Positions 49,095 through 59,052 of a DNA stretch of 64,000 bases are shown here, piece after piece. This DNA comes from Helicobacter monodelphidis (GTDB taxonomy: Bacteria; Campylobacterota; Campylobacteria; Campylobacterales; Helicobacteraceae). The translations under genes were made by a program, and so were the position numbers. The notes beneath the pieces are model-generated. The model saw only the letters and a list, made by a program, of their open reading frames with translations. It did no database searches and was not told the origin of the DNA. Positions within the stretch are counted from its first letter, which is position 1, and every line of letters starts with the position of its first letter. Location of the stretch: positions 108,084 to 172,083 of the forward strand of contig NZ_NHYN01000002.1 in the NCBI RefSeq assembly GCF_003288845.1, in the 5' to 3' direction.

Positions 49095-49743
49095 ATCCTT
49101 GCTCCTTTTTTGAAATAAGATATTGGTAAAATGTTTGTAAAGTTTCTTGCTGGTTTTTACTAATAAGAAATAGTGGAATATCAGCTTTCAGCTGTCGTAA
49201 ATCATCTTGAACGCGTGAAACTTCAAAAGAAAAATGGGGCATCAAATCCGCCTTTGTAATTAAAACAACATCAGCACATAAAAACATTGTTGGGTATTTC
49301 AAAACCTTGTCATCACCCTCACAAACAGATAATGCAACAATATTCATATGTGCAGCTACATCATAGCTTGCCGGGCAAACCAAATTACCTACATTTTCAA
49401 TAAACAAGAATTGTGTTTGCGGTGTAATACTTGATTGGAGCTTTAAGAAACTCTCTCTCACCATTGCTGCCTCTAAATGGCATGCATCACCAGTGCTGAT
49501 TTGTATAGCTTGAATTCCTGCTGCCCAAAGCCTTTGAGTATCACGATTAGTTTGTAAATCACCTTCAATCACGCAAAAATTTGAATCAATCTTTGCTAAA
49601 GATTCCAAAAGTGTCGTTTTACCACTGCCTGGAGAACTCATTAGGTTCACAACAAATAGACCAAATTGTTTAAAATGCTCCCTTAGCTTCTGTGCTTCTT
49701 TATCATTCTTTGATAAAATTGAAGTTTTCATATTAACTTGCAT
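49072..49743 (-). CDS. hypB: Hydrogenase nickel incorporation GTPase HypB
   Basis: A 223-residue GTPase that drives nickel insertion. It has the P-loop MSSPGSGKTTLLE, GDLQTNRD, the nickel-binding GDACHLEA with the Cys-His pair, ENVGNLVCPASYD and the nucleotide-specific TKAD. There is no N-terminal histidine-rich stretch. AGAGGT precedes the ATG. It opens the hyp unit. Confidence 0.96.
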   Translation of the reverse strand: MQVNMKTSILSKNDKEAQKLREHFKQFGLFVVNLMSSPGSGKTTLLESLAKIDSNFCVIEGDLQTNRDTQRLWAAGIQAIQISTGDACHLEAAMVRESFLKLQSSITPQTQFLFIENVGNLVCPASYDVAAHMNIVALSVCEGDDKVLKYPTMFLCADVVLITKADLMPHFSFEVSRVQDDLRQLKADIPLFLISKNQQETLQTFYQYLISKKEQGYVSSHTF

Positions 49744-49794
49744 TTATACCTCTTTATTATGGTAGTCTTTAACTAATATGACATATCCTATCTA

Positions 49795-50601
49795 CTATAA
49801 AAAGCAATTGAGTTGCTCATAATCACTTAAAGTTGTAATCCCCTTCAACCCGCAAACACGACATCGAACATTGCGTTTAATTTTTATATTACGAAACTTC
49901 ATCGTCTTAGCGTCGTAACTTAGAAAACGGCCATACAGAGGCTCTCCAATGCCTGTAATTATTTTCAAAACTTCAGCCGCTTGTATAGAGCCAAGCATCC
50001 CAGCAACAGCACCTAAAATACCGGCTGAAGCACAAGTCGGTATCGTATTTTGTGGTGGAGGGCGGTCAAAGATACAAGCATAACAAGCACTTTCCTTAGG
50101 TTTAATGCTCATCGTCTGCCCACCAAAGCGTAAAATTCCGCCATGAGAAAAGGGTTTATTTGCAAGAACACAAGCATCGTTAATCAAGAATTTTGTTGCA
50201 AAATTATCTGTTCCATCAACAATAACATCATACCCTGAAACAATCTCCAAGATATTTGTAGCATTCAAGAAAGTTTGATAAGTCTCTACTTCAACTTCAG
50301 GATTAACAGCCAAAATCTTATTGCGTGCAGATTCAACTTTTGGGATACCGATATCAATCATTGAATGTATAATTTGACGCTGCAAATTACTTAAATCAAC
50401 AGAATCTCCATCGACTAAGCCCATTTTTCCAACACCTGCTGCAGCTAAATAAAGTGCAACTGGTGACCCAAGCCCACCCAGCCCAATCACTAATACTTTC
50501 GCGTTATAAATCTTCTCTTGTCCACTTAAGCCAATATCATCTAAAAGAACTTGACGCGAATAACGTTCCATTTGTTCTTCTGTCCATTCTAGCTCTCTCA
50601 T
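49795..50601 (-). CDS. moeB: MoeB/ThiF-family E1-like adenylyltransferase
   Basis: A 268-residue enzyme that adenylates the C-terminal glycine of a sulfur-carrier protein such as MoaD or ThiS. It has the E1 start EEQMERYSRQVLLDDIGLSGQEK, the nucleotide loop GLGGLGSPVALYLAAAGVG, DLSNLQRQI and the zinc cysteines C-x2-C in CYACIFDRPPP and CRVCGLKG, with TIPTCASAGILG. The ATG at 50601 has GAGGAAG upstream and overlaps the preceding stop as ATGA. Whether it serves molybdopterin or thiamine is not decided by the sequence. Confidence 0.85.
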   Translation of the reverse strand: MRELEWTEEQMERYSRQVLLDDIGLSGQEKIYNAKVLVIGLGGLGSPVALYLAAAGVGKMGLVDGDSVDLSNLQRQIIHSMIDIGIPKVESARNKILAVNPEVEVETYQTFLNATNILEIVSGYDVIVDGTDNFATKFLINDACVLANKPFSHGGILRFGGQTMSIKPKESACYACIFDRPPPQNTIPTCASAGILGAVAGMLGSIQAAEVLKIITGIGEPLYGRFLSYDAKTMKFRNIKIKRNVRCRVCGLKGITTLSDYEQLNCFL

Positions 50602-51518
50602 AGTGCTTCCTCGCTCCATTCTAATAGTTTTTTATAAAGCTGTACGCCAACACGCGTCGCATTATATTTAGTATTTTCATAAGGTCCTCTTTTGCCATAC
50701 ACTGAACTCAAACGCAGTGCTAAAACCGGCTGCACCTTGCAATTTTGCAAAGAAAATTCAAGCCCCATTACAGAACCGCTACTTGAATGCTGAATATCCA
50801 CAACGGCTCTTGCAGTATTCAAAGCAGACTCATCTAGGCGATAAAACTTTGAAAGCTCCTTGACAAGACTATTATAAACCACTAATCGGTATTGCTCATC
50901 GTTGATATCCATCACGAATTTCAAAGTTGGCTTAGGAGAATTCTTCTGTAAAATTTCCTCATAACTGGAGGGTTGCAATTGCTGATGGTCTAATACATCT
51001 AAAACTATATTAATTCGCTCTAATTCTTGCAAACCCATTTTGAGTTGCGTCATCTCTCTTACATTTAAATCTGAACAAGCGACTTGATTCAAATATTGCA
51101 ACTTCTTAATTTGTGCATCATGTTGTTGTACATACTCTTTAACTAACATATCCTTAGAAATTTCTGCACGTACATAATATGCACCACGATGATACTCCGT
51201 CTTAGAATATTGCACCTCTTTTAGCTGAATTCGCGGAACAGAAATAGAAACCGAATTGTATGCGGTATCTTCTATTAAATCATTATGTTGTCTCGTTAAA
51301 AGCTGATAACGAGATTGCAAAGATAGCTGTAATTGGGAACTCAAATCATTTAAAGCAGCCACTTTCGCATCTTTATCATTCTTTGCACTGCCATACCCAT
51401 ACAATTTATCCGTATTTTGAATATGCTCAAAATACCACAGAGGTGGTGCATCACTACTTACACAAGCAGCAAAAAAACTCACCAAAATCCCACAAAGGAT
51501 AAAACCGATAGACTTCAT
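50598..51518 (-). CDS. LPP20-family lipoprotein
   Basis: A 306-residue lipoprotein. The signal ends with lipobox FFAAC (Cys near 19). Residues about 25-130 match the LPP20/FlgP-like domain (PLWYFEHIQNTDKLYGYGSA, DAKVAALNDLSSQLQ). A further mixed domain follows. It is the third of three lipoproteins in the unit (52117-53565, 51518-52120), each overlapping the next. An outer-membrane role is inferred. Confidence 0.75.
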   Translation of the reverse strand: MKSIGFILCGILVSFFAACVSSDAPPLWYFEHIQNTDKLYGYGSAKNDKDAKVAALNDLSSQLQLSLQSRYQLLTRQHNDLIEDTAYNSVSISVPRIQLKEVQYSKTEYHRGAYYVRAEISKDMLVKEYVQQHDAQIKKLQYLNQVACSDLNVREMTQLKMGLQELERINIVLDVLDHQQLQPSSYEEILQKNSPKPTLKFVMDINDEQYRLVVYNSLVKELSKFYRLDESALNTARAVVDIQHSSSGSVMGLEFSLQNCKVQPVLALRLSSVYGKRGPYENTKYNATRVGVQLYKKLLEWSEEAL

Positions 51519-52120
51519 TACCAACTCACTGATGCATTAGAACCTACTTTGATAATATTAACCTCATCATCCCACAATACAATACCTTTATGAATATCTG
51601 TCAAAGTGAGTAAAAAATAATAATCAACGCGTTGCTTAGAACCTACTTTAGTGTTTCTTTGTACAATTTCTCCAGATAAAGAGAGACTCGGTGCCTGAAG
51701 TGTACCTTTTTCTGCAACACTGTAAGCATCAAATTCTTCATTATCTCTTAAGGAACGCGAACGACTAATCATACGATCTGTTGTCCCCCCACTTCCAGCA
51801 ATTGCCATTGTCAGAATAAACTTCCCACTATTACGCATATCGCGAACAACTTTACGCGTAAGCTGTTCAGTATTGATTCTTTGCATTGTGTCATTCTTAA
51901 CATCAGAAATAGCTAAAACCTTAGGTTTTCCCGAAAGATTCTGTACATAAGCACTATTCAACAAAGAATTAACGCTTTGAGAAGCCGCTACCTCTAAGTC
52001 ATGGTAATCAAGCCCCATGCTGGAATATTCTTTGGAGTTCTGCAAATCCACATATTCAGGTTGCGTACTACAACCACCAATCAATAAGGCTACTGTTAGA
52101 AATATGATGAATACCTTCAT
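51518..52120 (-). CDS. LpoB-like lipoprotein
   Basis: A 200-residue lipoprotein. The signal has the lipobox IGGC (Cys near 17). The domain after about residue 65 (KPKVLAISDVKNDTMQRINTEQLTRKVVRDMRNSGKF) is typical of LpoB/PF13036, the outer-membrane activator of penicillin-binding proteins. Start and stop overlap both neighbours. Activation of a PBP is family-based inference. Confidence 0.8.
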   Translation of the reverse strand: MKVFIIFLTVALLIGGCSTQPEYVDLQNSKEYSSMGLDYHDLEVAASQSVNSLLNSAYVQNLSGKPKVLAISDVKNDTMQRINTEQLTRKVVRDMRNSGKFILTMAIAGSGGTTDRMISRSRSLRDNEEFDAYSVAEKGTLQAPSLSLSGEIVQRNTKVGSKQRVDYYFLLTLTDIHKGIVLWDDEVNIIKVGSNASVSW

Positions 52121-53565
52121 TTCATTTCCCCTTTTAAAAGCTGAAAGTAAACTCCAGCATTTGTTACCCGTAAGTATAATATATTGTCTTGATTATTGCA
52201 TAGTATGATTGCATCTTGATGGGCTTTTTTTACTTTTGTTGTTACAATTTTACTCATTTTATGTGAATCATCTCCACAGAATTGAAAATTAATTTTAAAT
52301 AATGAATGTCCATCACCCAATATTGCAATATCTTTTTGCTGATTTTTTACACGTGTAGCAAGAATACGATAGGGAGTTGTAAGAGAAATTCTAACATCAG
52401 CCCCTGTCGCCATTATAGAATATAATCCTCCAAATAACACTCCGGCATCACCAAATTGTTTAGCAAGTTCCGCTTGCATATACATTTTTAGAATCGCCCC
52501 AGCTAATGCCCGTGCCAACACAAAAGGAAGTTGTTCTTGATATTCTCTAGCAATAACGCTATCCATATTTGCGATTTCTTCAAAACTCGCCCCATGCCCT
52601 AATCTGTATTGCGAAAAAACCGATGAACCTGCTGTCAAAACAGGTAAAGCGACAGAGACATTCAAGACTTTATCGCTTACCAAATATGCTGGAAATGAGA
52701 ATATCTTTTCCTGTTTGTATGCTCCATGACCCTCTTCAATCAAAATCCAAGTATGAGAAGAATTTACCCTCATTTGACGTTTTTTTAAAATAGCCACATC
52801 TTCATTGATAAGCGATGCCTTATTAATAGCGTAAGATTCTTTAAATAAATCCAAAGCTTTAGAATAATCATTCTCTAACATAAAAAATAAACCAGAGATA
52901 TAGCTAACAGATGGATTAATAAAACTATGATAAGCTTTGAACGCGGATAGATTAGAATATTCATTTTCCAAAAATTGGCTTGAAGAATTTGCTGTTAAAT
53001 CAACCATACCTCTGGGTTGATTCGCATCTGTCGTTTTCTGATTAAAATCTTTTTCTTGCTGACTAATTGCCTTTGTAATATCTTTACTAAAATAATCCTT
53101 AGCGCGTCTCTGCCTATCATTTGCACGATTAAATTCCACTCTTGCTATAGCAAAATCCTTCCGACTCATAGCAGCTAAAGCCTTATAATAATTCAGTAAA
53201 ACACCTTCATAAATATAACCACGGTATGGTAGAATATTATCATTTACCGCAGCTGAAGATAAAGTATCAAAAACTCCAGACAACAAGCCTTCAGATTCAT
53301 ACTTACTAAACTGCACTTCAGCTACATTCAACAAAGAATCGCTATCGTCTTTCCCTAATTGAAAAGCACTAATACCTGCTTGCATATTCCATAATAAATC
53401 ACTTTTTTCACCCTGATTTGCAGCAAAGGAATAAGCTTGCTCTATTTTTCCACCATAGTAATTTTTTGCAAAAGATTGCATATCCGAACGATGAGAGCAA
53501 CCAACAAGAAAAAACAACAGAAATAATAATGGTAAAAATATTTGACTCAAATTACATCCATTCAA
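52117..53565 (-). CDS. Large lipoprotein, COG3014-like
   Basis: A 482-residue lipoprotein with lipobox LVGC (Cys near 23). A helical repeat-like region (about 30-280: YYKALAAMSRKDFAIARVEFNRANDRQRRAKDYF) is followed by a beta-rich C-terminal domain. It resembles the COG3014 group that is often encoded with LpoB-like and LPP20-like lipoproteins, as here. It overlaps radA by 14 bp. Function unknown; probably envelope-associated. Confidence 0.65.
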   Translation of the reverse strand: MNGCNLSQIFLPLLFLLFFLVGCSHRSDMQSFAKNYYGGKIEQAYSFAANQGEKSDLLWNMQAGISAFQLGKDDSDSLLNVAEVQFSKYESEGLLSGVFDTLSSAAVNDNILPYRGYIYEGVLLNYYKALAAMSRKDFAIARVEFNRANDRQRRAKDYFSKDITKAISQQEKDFNQKTTDANQPRGMVDLTANSSSQFLENEYSNLSAFKAYHSFINPSVSYISGLFFMLENDYSKALDLFKESYAINKASLINEDVAILKKRQMRVNSSHTWILIEEGHGAYKQEKIFSFPAYLVSDKVLNVSVALPVLTAGSSVFSQYRLGHGASFEEIANMDSVIAREYQEQLPFVLARALAGAILKMYMQAELAKQFGDAGVLFGGLYSIMATGADVRISLTTPYRILATRVKNQQKDIAILGDGHSLFKINFQFCGDDSHKMSKIVTTKVKKAHQDAIILCNNQDNILYLRVTNAGVYFQLLKGEMK

Positions 53566-54895
53566 TCAATCTTGTAACTTCCGCCGCTTCAAAACAACGA
53601 ATCGATAATGGTGCTTGCGGCTTTTTAGGTAAAATTGCTCGTTCAAATCCTTGAGAAATAGCTTCTTTTAGGCGAATATCTAAGTTATGCACCTCGCGAA
53701 TATCTCCAATCAAACTTACCTCACCCAAAAAAATTGTTTTTGTATTCAAGGGACGATTCTTAAAGCTCGACAAAATTGCAGCAATAACCGCTAAATCCGC
53801 ACTTGGCTCATTAATTTTAATCCCTCCTGCAATATTCACAAAAACATCATAGCGATTTAAAGGAATCTCTAGCTTCCTCTCTAAAAGAGCTAAAAGCATA
53901 TTTAAACGATTTGCATCAAAACCTGTAGAACTGCGTTTAGGCATTCCAAATGCACATTCACTGACTAGAGACTGCACCTCCAAAATCAATGCTCGGCTAC
54001 CCTCCAATATTGCCGTAATAGCACTTCCAGGAGATTCTATACGGCTTTCAAAAAAAACTCTTTGTGCATTTTTAGCACTCATTAACCCTGAATGCCCCAT
54101 CTCAAAAATACCCACCTCACTCACATTTCCAAAACGATTTTTAAAGCTACGCAATATCCGTAATTCACGACTAGGATCACCCTCAAAATAAAGCACAACA
54201 TCAACCATATGTTCTAAAATTCTAGGACCAGCAATAGAACCTTCCTTTGTAATATGCCCGATAATGAATGTCGCAATATTATGTTCTTTTGCTAAACGCA
54301 TTAAAGCAAAAGTTACTTCACGCACTTGAGAAACACTGCCCGGTGCGGAACTAATATTCTCACTAAAGAGCGTTTGAATCGAATCAATAACGAGTAATTC
54401 AAAATCACCCTTTTTAATGTGTGTTAGAATCGCTTCAAGGTTAATTTCATCTAACAAATACAAATGGGAAGTGGACACACCCAAACGTTCCGCCCTTAAT
54501 GCAATTTGTCCTAAACTCTCCTCCCCGCTCACATACAAGATTTTTTTACCTATCTTTGCCAAACCGCCTGCCATCTTCAAAAGCAAAGTGGACTTACCCA
54601 CACCAGGGGATCCACCAACAAGATAAAGCCCACCACTAACAATTCCACCACCAAGCACAATATCAAGCTCACTTTCAAGGGAGCTATAATATTCAATTTG
54701 TTCTTCCTTTACATCAACAATACTGATTGGAAAACGATTAAGTTGGTGATGGCTTTGTTGTAATATCTTTTGATCCCTTGCATTCAATTCCACAACACTA
54801 TCCCAGCTATTGCACTGCGGACATTTTCCGCTCCATTTATGGGAAGTCGCACCACAATGTTGACATTCAAAAAGTGTTTTTACTTTTTTTGTCAT
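53552..54895 (-). CDS. radA: DNA repair protein RadA
   Basis: A 447-residue branch-migration helicase. The zinc finger CQHCGATSHKWSGKCPQC opens the protein, followed by the P-loop GGSPGVGKSTLLLKM, VSGEES, the KNRFG motif and a C-terminal Lon-like domain (GFDANRLNMLLALLE, VNIAGGIKINEPSADLAV). It starts where ftsY ends (1 bp overlap). Confidence 0.96.
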   Translation of the reverse strand: MTKKVKTLFECQHCGATSHKWSGKCPQCNSWDSVVELNARDQKILQQSHHQLNRFPISIVDVKEEQIEYYSSLESELDIVLGGGIVSGGLYLVGGSPGVGKSTLLLKMAGGLAKIGKKILYVSGEESLGQIALRAERLGVSTSHLYLLDEINLEAILTHIKKGDFELLVIDSIQTLFSENISSAPGSVSQVREVTFALMRLAKEHNIATFIIGHITKEGSIAGPRILEHMVDVVLYFEGDPSRELRILRSFKNRFGNVSEVGIFEMGHSGLMSAKNAQRVFFESRIESPGSAITAILEGSRALILEVQSLVSECAFGMPKRSSTGFDANRLNMLLALLERKLEIPLNRYDVFVNIAGGIKINEPSADLAVIAAILSSFKNRPLNTKTIFLGEVSLIGDIREVHNLDIRLKEAISQGFERAILPKKPQAPLSIRCFEAAEVTRLIEWM

Positions 54896-55782
54896 TATGA
54901 ATCCGCAAACAAGCCATCAAGCAAGGAATTAATATATTCCTCTTGCACAAAAGGCACCAAGTCCTGCGCCTTCTCTCCTACCCCCACAAATAAAATAGGC
55001 ACTCTCAATTCTTTCATAATACTAATCAATGCCCCCCCTTTACTTGTCCCATCAAGCTTTGTAACAATCACGCCATCAATACCCAAAGCCTCCTCAAAAA
55101 CCTTTGCTTGTGCAATTGCGGAGCTTCCTTGAGTGCCATCAATAATAAGAATTTTTTGGTGTGGTGCACCCTTTAACGCCTTGTCACAAATTCTCGCAAT
55201 TTTAACCAACTCATTTTTTAAATTTGTCTGATTATGCAAACGTCCAGCCGTATCAATTAAAATTTCATCAACATTCTTTGCTAAACCAGAAGTAATAGCA
55301 TCAAAAGCTACAGCTGATGGGTCATGCCCTTGCTGACTGTAAACAATAGGAACTTCTAACTTCTTTGCCCACAAACTTAACTGCTCAATCGCTGCTGCTC
55401 TGAAAGTATCACCAGCCCCCAGTAGGACACTTTTACCTTCTTGCTTGAATCTCTGCGTAAGCTTTGCGATTGTAGTTGTTTTGCCCGCTCCATTCACACC
55501 CATAATTAACCGCACACATGGTTTAGCCTGAATCTCTTTTGCCACAACACGGTCATAAAAACTTTCTCCACGAAATAGGTTTAAAAGGGCAACTTCAAGC
55601 TCATTACGCGAAACCTCATCACTCAAATGTTCGAGGATTAACTCAACAAGTTCATACTCAATATCACTTGCAATAAGCAACTCTTCTAAAACTTCCTTAT
55701 GGATTTTAACAGAACGTTTTGGTGCAATTTCATTGAGTTTTTCAAGAGTTTTAGCTAAACCTTTTTTAAATATTCCAAGCAT
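54895..55782 (-). CDS. ftsY: Signal recognition particle receptor FtsY
   Basis: A 295-residue GTPase that docks the SRP-ribosome complex at the membrane. It is the short form without the long acidic A domain. NG-domain motifs: [47 protein letters not shown] and GVGEKAQDL. It overlaps the adjacent genes by one base each. Confidence 0.96.
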   Translation of the reverse strand: MLGIFKKGLAKTLEKLNEIAPKRSVKIHKEVLEELLIASDIEYELVELILEHLSDEVSRNELEVALLNLFRGESFYDRVVAKEIQAKPCVRLIMGVNGAGKTTTIAKLTQRFKQEGKSVLLGAGDTFRAAAIEQLSLWAKKLEVPIVYSQQGHDPSAVAFDAITSGLAKNVDEILIDTAGRLHNQTNLKNELVKIARICDKALKGAPHQKILIIDGTQGSSAIAQAKVFEEALGIDGVIVTKLDGTSKGGALISIMKELRVPILFVGVGEKAQDLVPFVQEEYINSLLDGLFADS

Positions 55783-56423
55783 TAAGATTCCTTTGCAGTA
55801 TCTGACTCAAGATTTTCTTCCTCTAGCAATTCTTCATCAGATGTTTCCTTTATATTTTCAGGCTCTCCTAATTCCCCATTTTGTTGCAAAACTTTACGAA
55901 TATCAAATTCAAGCATTTCTTGTGGGATTGCTCCAATATAATGTTGCACATATTCATTTTTCATATCAAATAAAACTAAAAAAGGTATATCTGCATCTTT
56001 ATCAATATAATTTTTCAATATTAGATTTTGTGCCGAATTTGCAACTTCAAAATTGATATTATAAAGTTGCAAAAAATTCTCTAATTCTTCTTGCTTAACC
56101 CCATCATCAAGCATAACACCTATCACTTCAAGATGGTTTTTGTATTGCTCCTGTATATCAACGAGATGGGGTACAATTGCACGACAAGATTCACAATCTA
56201 TACGAAAAAAAACAAGCAATTTTAATCCTTGTATTTTTCCAAAACTCCATTGTCTATCACCTAAATGTTCAATATCCAGCTGCCCACTATTAGCAAATTT
56301 TAGCTGAAAAGTTGGCTGTTTGTCCTCTTTTGCTGCTTCAGTATTTGTTTTTTGTTGCTCATCTTGCGAACAACCCACCCAAATAAGCAAACAACAAATT
56401 AGCATAAAAATGACTTTTTTCAT
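55782..56423 (-). CDS. Thioredoxin-like lipoprotein
   Basis: A 213-residue lipoprotein with lipobox WVGC (Cys near 18) and a charged linker. The thioredoxin fold (about 45-170) has [15 protein letters not shown] as the redox CxxC site and a cis-Pro segment ADIPFLVLF, followed by an acidic tail. Such TlpA/ResA-like proteins reduce or shuffle disulfides in the periplasm, for example on cytochrome c. The target is unknown. Confidence 0.8.
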   Translation of the reverse strand: MKKVIFMLICCLLIWVGCSQDEQQKTNTEAAKEDKQPTFQLKFANSGQLDIEHLGDRQWSFGKIQGLKLLVFFRIDCESCRAIVPHLVDIQEQYKNHLEVIGVMLDDGVKQEELENFLQLYNINFEVANSAQNLILKNYIDKDADIPFLVLFDMKNEYVQHYIGAIPQEMLEFDIRKVLQQNGELGEPENIKETSDEELLEEENLESDTAKES

Positions 56424-56432
56424 TCTAATCCT

Positions 56433-56915
56433 TTATACTGCAGGTAAAATATAAAGTGGACTTGTATTGCTTTCTAGTTCTAAAGAATCTAAAGAATTTG
56501 GCAAATACATCTCCACTTTAGGTAACTCTTGTGTATATGTTTCTAAGGTGATACCATGATTTGACTTCACAAAATAGCTATTCCCATAAGCAAAAATAGG
56601 TGCATTATCATTCAAGGCAAAGCTATCAACACCAAATAGCTCTATATCGTGTGTGATACGCATTGTTTGTGCAAAAATATATGCAAGCTTAATAGCGGTA
56701 AAACTACCCGGACCTCGCACAAAAACCAGCCTTGTAGGGACAGCTAAAATAGGCTGTAGAGCCTTTAAAGCTTGTTGTGTAACTTGCACAAGCCCATCTC
56801 CGGCCTTACCATTATAACAAAAAGAATGTATCAACTGGTTATCCTTGTAAACTCCTAACAATAGCGGGGATTGAACACAGCAAAGCAATAAAGTTATTGA
56901 TGTCTTCTTAGTCAT
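56433..56915 (-). CDS. tsaB: tRNA t6A modification partner TsaB
   Basis: A 160-residue protein of the TsaD/TsaB complex that makes t6A in tRNAs reading ANN codons. It has the TsaB-type RGPGSFTAIKLAYIFAQ and VDSFAL segments, and is a short member (about 160 against about 230 residues), as in other Campylobacterota. It overlaps argB by 4 bp. tsaD lies at 59053. Confidence 0.85.
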   Translation of the reverse strand: MTKKTSITLLLCCVQSPLLLGVYKDNQLIHSFCYNGKAGDGLVQVTQQALKALQPILAVPTRLVFVRGPGSFTAIKLAYIFAQTMRITHDIELFGVDSFALNDNAPIFAYGNSYFVKSNHGITLETYTQELPKVEMYLPNSLDSLELESNTSPLYILPAV

Positions 56916-57772
56916 TGGCTATCCCTTAAAATCTCGGTCCCTACGCCTCCACTTGTAAATAGTTCTAGCAATAAGGAATGTTCCACACGTCCATCAATGA
57001 TATGTGCCTTTTCCACACCTGCATTCACAGCTTTTACACATGCATCAACTTTGGGAATCATACCACCCACAATCACATTTTTTTGCTTGTAAGATTCAAC
57101 TTCTTGTATGCTTAGGCTTTTAAGTAATGTTCTATCCGCATTCAATACCCCTTGCGTGTCTGTCAAGAAAATCACTTTTTTTGCTTTCAAAGCACACGCA
57201 ATCGCACAAGCAGCCGTATCTGCATTAATATTAAAGCCCGGATGATGGGCTTCATCAGCACTTGCAACAGGTGCAATTACAGGAACGAATCCACCCTCTA
57301 AAAGCTTTTGCACAACTTCAATATTCACTTCCTTAACATCACCCACATACCCCAATTTTCCGCCATCTTTAGGGGTTGCACAAAGCAACCTAGAATCTTT
57401 GCCACTAATTCCAACTGCCTTTAACCCATGAAAATTTAAAAATGCACTCAATTCCTTATTAATTTCGCCACTTAAAACCATTTCAACCACCTTCATCGCC
57501 TCTAAAGAAGTAACACGATGACCGTCAACAAATTCTGTAGGAATTTGTAATGTTTGTAGCATTTCACTGATTTTATTTCCACCACCATGCACAATAACAG
57601 GTTTAATACCAAGCATATAAAGCATAACAATATCAATCGCAAATTGTTCTTTTAATTGTGGATTAATTTGAGCAGCACCGCCATATTTAATCACCATTGT
57701 CGCACCATTAAAAAGTTTAATGTGGGGTAAAGAATCCAAAAGAATAGAAACAATTCTGGAGTATTTACTCAT
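56912..57772 (-). CDS. argB: Acetylglutamate kinase
   Basis: About 286 residues. It phosphorylates N-acetylglutamate in arginine synthesis. Motifs are VIKYGGAA, KPVIVHGGGNKIS, VEMVLSGEINKEL, INADTAACAIACAL and GGMIPKVDACVKAVNAGV. The ATG at 57772 is chosen because AAGGA lies six bases upstream. It heads the long leftward series. Confidence 0.95.
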   Translation of the reverse strand: MSKYSRIVSILLDSLPHIKLFNGATMVIKYGGAAQINPQLKEQFAIDIVMLYMLGIKPVIVHGGGNKISEMLQTLQIPTEFVDGHRVTSLEAMKVVEMVLSGEINKELSAFLNFHGLKAVGISGKDSRLLCATPKDGGKLGYVGDVKEVNIEVVQKLLEGGFVPVIAPVASADEAHHPGFNINADTAACAIACALKAKKVIFLTDTQGVLNADRTLLKSLSIQEVESYKQKNVIVGGMIPKVDACVKAVNAGVEKAHIIDGRVEHSLLLELFTSGGVGTEILRDSQ

Positions 57773-57870
57773 TTTCATTCCTTACACTTAAATTTAGTTG
57801 TAACTCTTCTACCCATTTTTATTGGAATTAGAGTTTTCACAATGTATCATTAGAAAAAAATGCTTTGTAA

Positions 57871-57876
57871 TATGAT
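57871..57876 (+). promoter_or_regulatory. Putative -10 element for the hydroxyacid dehydrogenase gene
   Basis: TATGAT lies 39 bases before the ATG at 57915, in the divergent gap with argB. A GGAG ribosome site follows. Moderate evidence only. Confidence 0.35.
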
Positions 57877-57914
57877 ACCATAAAACATTCAAATTTTATG
57901 ATAGGAGAAAGTCA

Positions 57915-58838
57915 ATGAATATTGTTTTTTTAGATACAATGACTTTGGGAGAGTGTGATTTAACGCCCATCAAGCAACTAGGAGAACTCATCTGCTATCC
58001 TTTTACAACCCCACAAGAATGCTTGCAACGAAGCAAAGATGCGGATATTATCATCACTAACAAAGTTGTCCTTAATAAAGAAATATTAAAACAACTACCT
58101 AAGCTTAAGCTAGTTTGCATTGCTGCGACAGGTATGAATAATGTTGATCTACAGGTGGCCAAAGAATGCGGAATTGCCGTCAAAAATGTCGCTGGCTATT
58201 CAACTAAAAGTGTTGTGCAACACACAATCACACTCGCACTAGGATTACTTTCCAAAATCAGCTACTATGACCAATATGTCAAGAGCGCTGAATACACAAA
58301 AAGCCCTATATTTGTAAACCTAAAGTATGATGCCGTTGATATTGACAATAAAAAATGGGGCATTATTGGTTTAGGTAGCATTGGTAAAGGAGTAGCAAAA
58401 ATCGCTATGGCTTTGGGGGCAAGTGTAAGTTATTATTCTACAAGCGGCAAAAATGCACAGGGCTATCCTTCGCAAAGCTTGGAGTCTTTGCTTAAAGAGT
58501 CAGATATTATTTCTATCCACGCACCATTAAATGAACAAACAAAGGGCTTGATTGGCGAAAAGGAATTAAGTTTACTTAAAAATAAAGCTATTATTTTAAA
58601 TCTTGGACGCGGTGGGATTATTGATGAAAACGCTCTTGCACAAGAATTAAAGAAACGCGAAATTTATGCAGGGCTTGATGTGTTCGAAGTTGAACCTATG
58701 CAGAAAAATCATTGTTTGCTTTCTAAAGATATTCCGCAAGAAAGATTACTGCTAACACCTCATATCGCTTGGGGCTATGTGAATAGCAGAAAACATTTGA
58801 TTGAGGGCATTGCACAAAATATCCGCTCAATTCTCTAA
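57915..58838 (+). CDS. D-2-hydroxyacid dehydrogenase (NAD)
   Basis: A 307-residue enzyme of the D-isomer-specific 2-hydroxyacid dehydrogenase family. It has GIIGLGSIGKGVAKIAMALGA for NAD binding, LNLGRGGIIDENAL with the substrate-binding Arg, FEVEPM with catalytic Glu and LLTPHIAWGY with catalytic His. Substrates may be hydroxypyruvate, glycerate or 2-ketoacids; the sequence does not decide. H. pylori HP0096 is the likely counterpart. Confidence 0.88.
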   Translation: MNIVFLDTMTLGECDLTPIKQLGELICYPFTTPQECLQRSKDADIIITNKVVLNKEILKQLPKLKLVCIAATGMNNVDLQVAKECGIAVKNVAGYSTKSVVQHTITLALGLLSKISYYDQYVKSAEYTKSPIFVNLKYDAVDIDNKKWGIIGLGSIGKGVAKIAMALGASVSYYSTSGKNAQGYPSQSLESLLKESDIISIHAPLNEQTKGLIGEKELSLLKNKAIILNLGRGGIIDENALAQELKKREIYAGLDVFEVEPMQKNHCLLSKDIPQERLLLTPHIAWGYVNSRKHLIEGIAQNIRSIL

Positions 58839-59052
58839 TCTAGTAAAGTTACTTAAGGGTTAGAATTTTTGCTTAAGGGGAATTACACTTCTTAAGCAAA
58901 TTACATAATTAGGGGGTTGCTATTGAAATGGCAAAGCATATAACTTACCCCGCCTAACTTTTCGTAAACATAAGAATCCTGCTTTCAAAAAGCTAAAGTA
59001 TTATCAAATATTGATACCACCAAATCTATTGAGCAAAAAACACTAATCACTA
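58839..59052. other. Gap between convergent genes with an inverted repeat
   Basis: A 214-base gap. Positions 58868-58877 (TTTGCTTAAG) and 58891-58900 (CTTAAGCAAA) form a perfect 10-bp inverted repeat with a 13-base loop. It lies about 30 bp after the dehydrogenase gene and is a probable terminator without a clear T-run. Nothing else is recognised. Confidence 0.5.
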
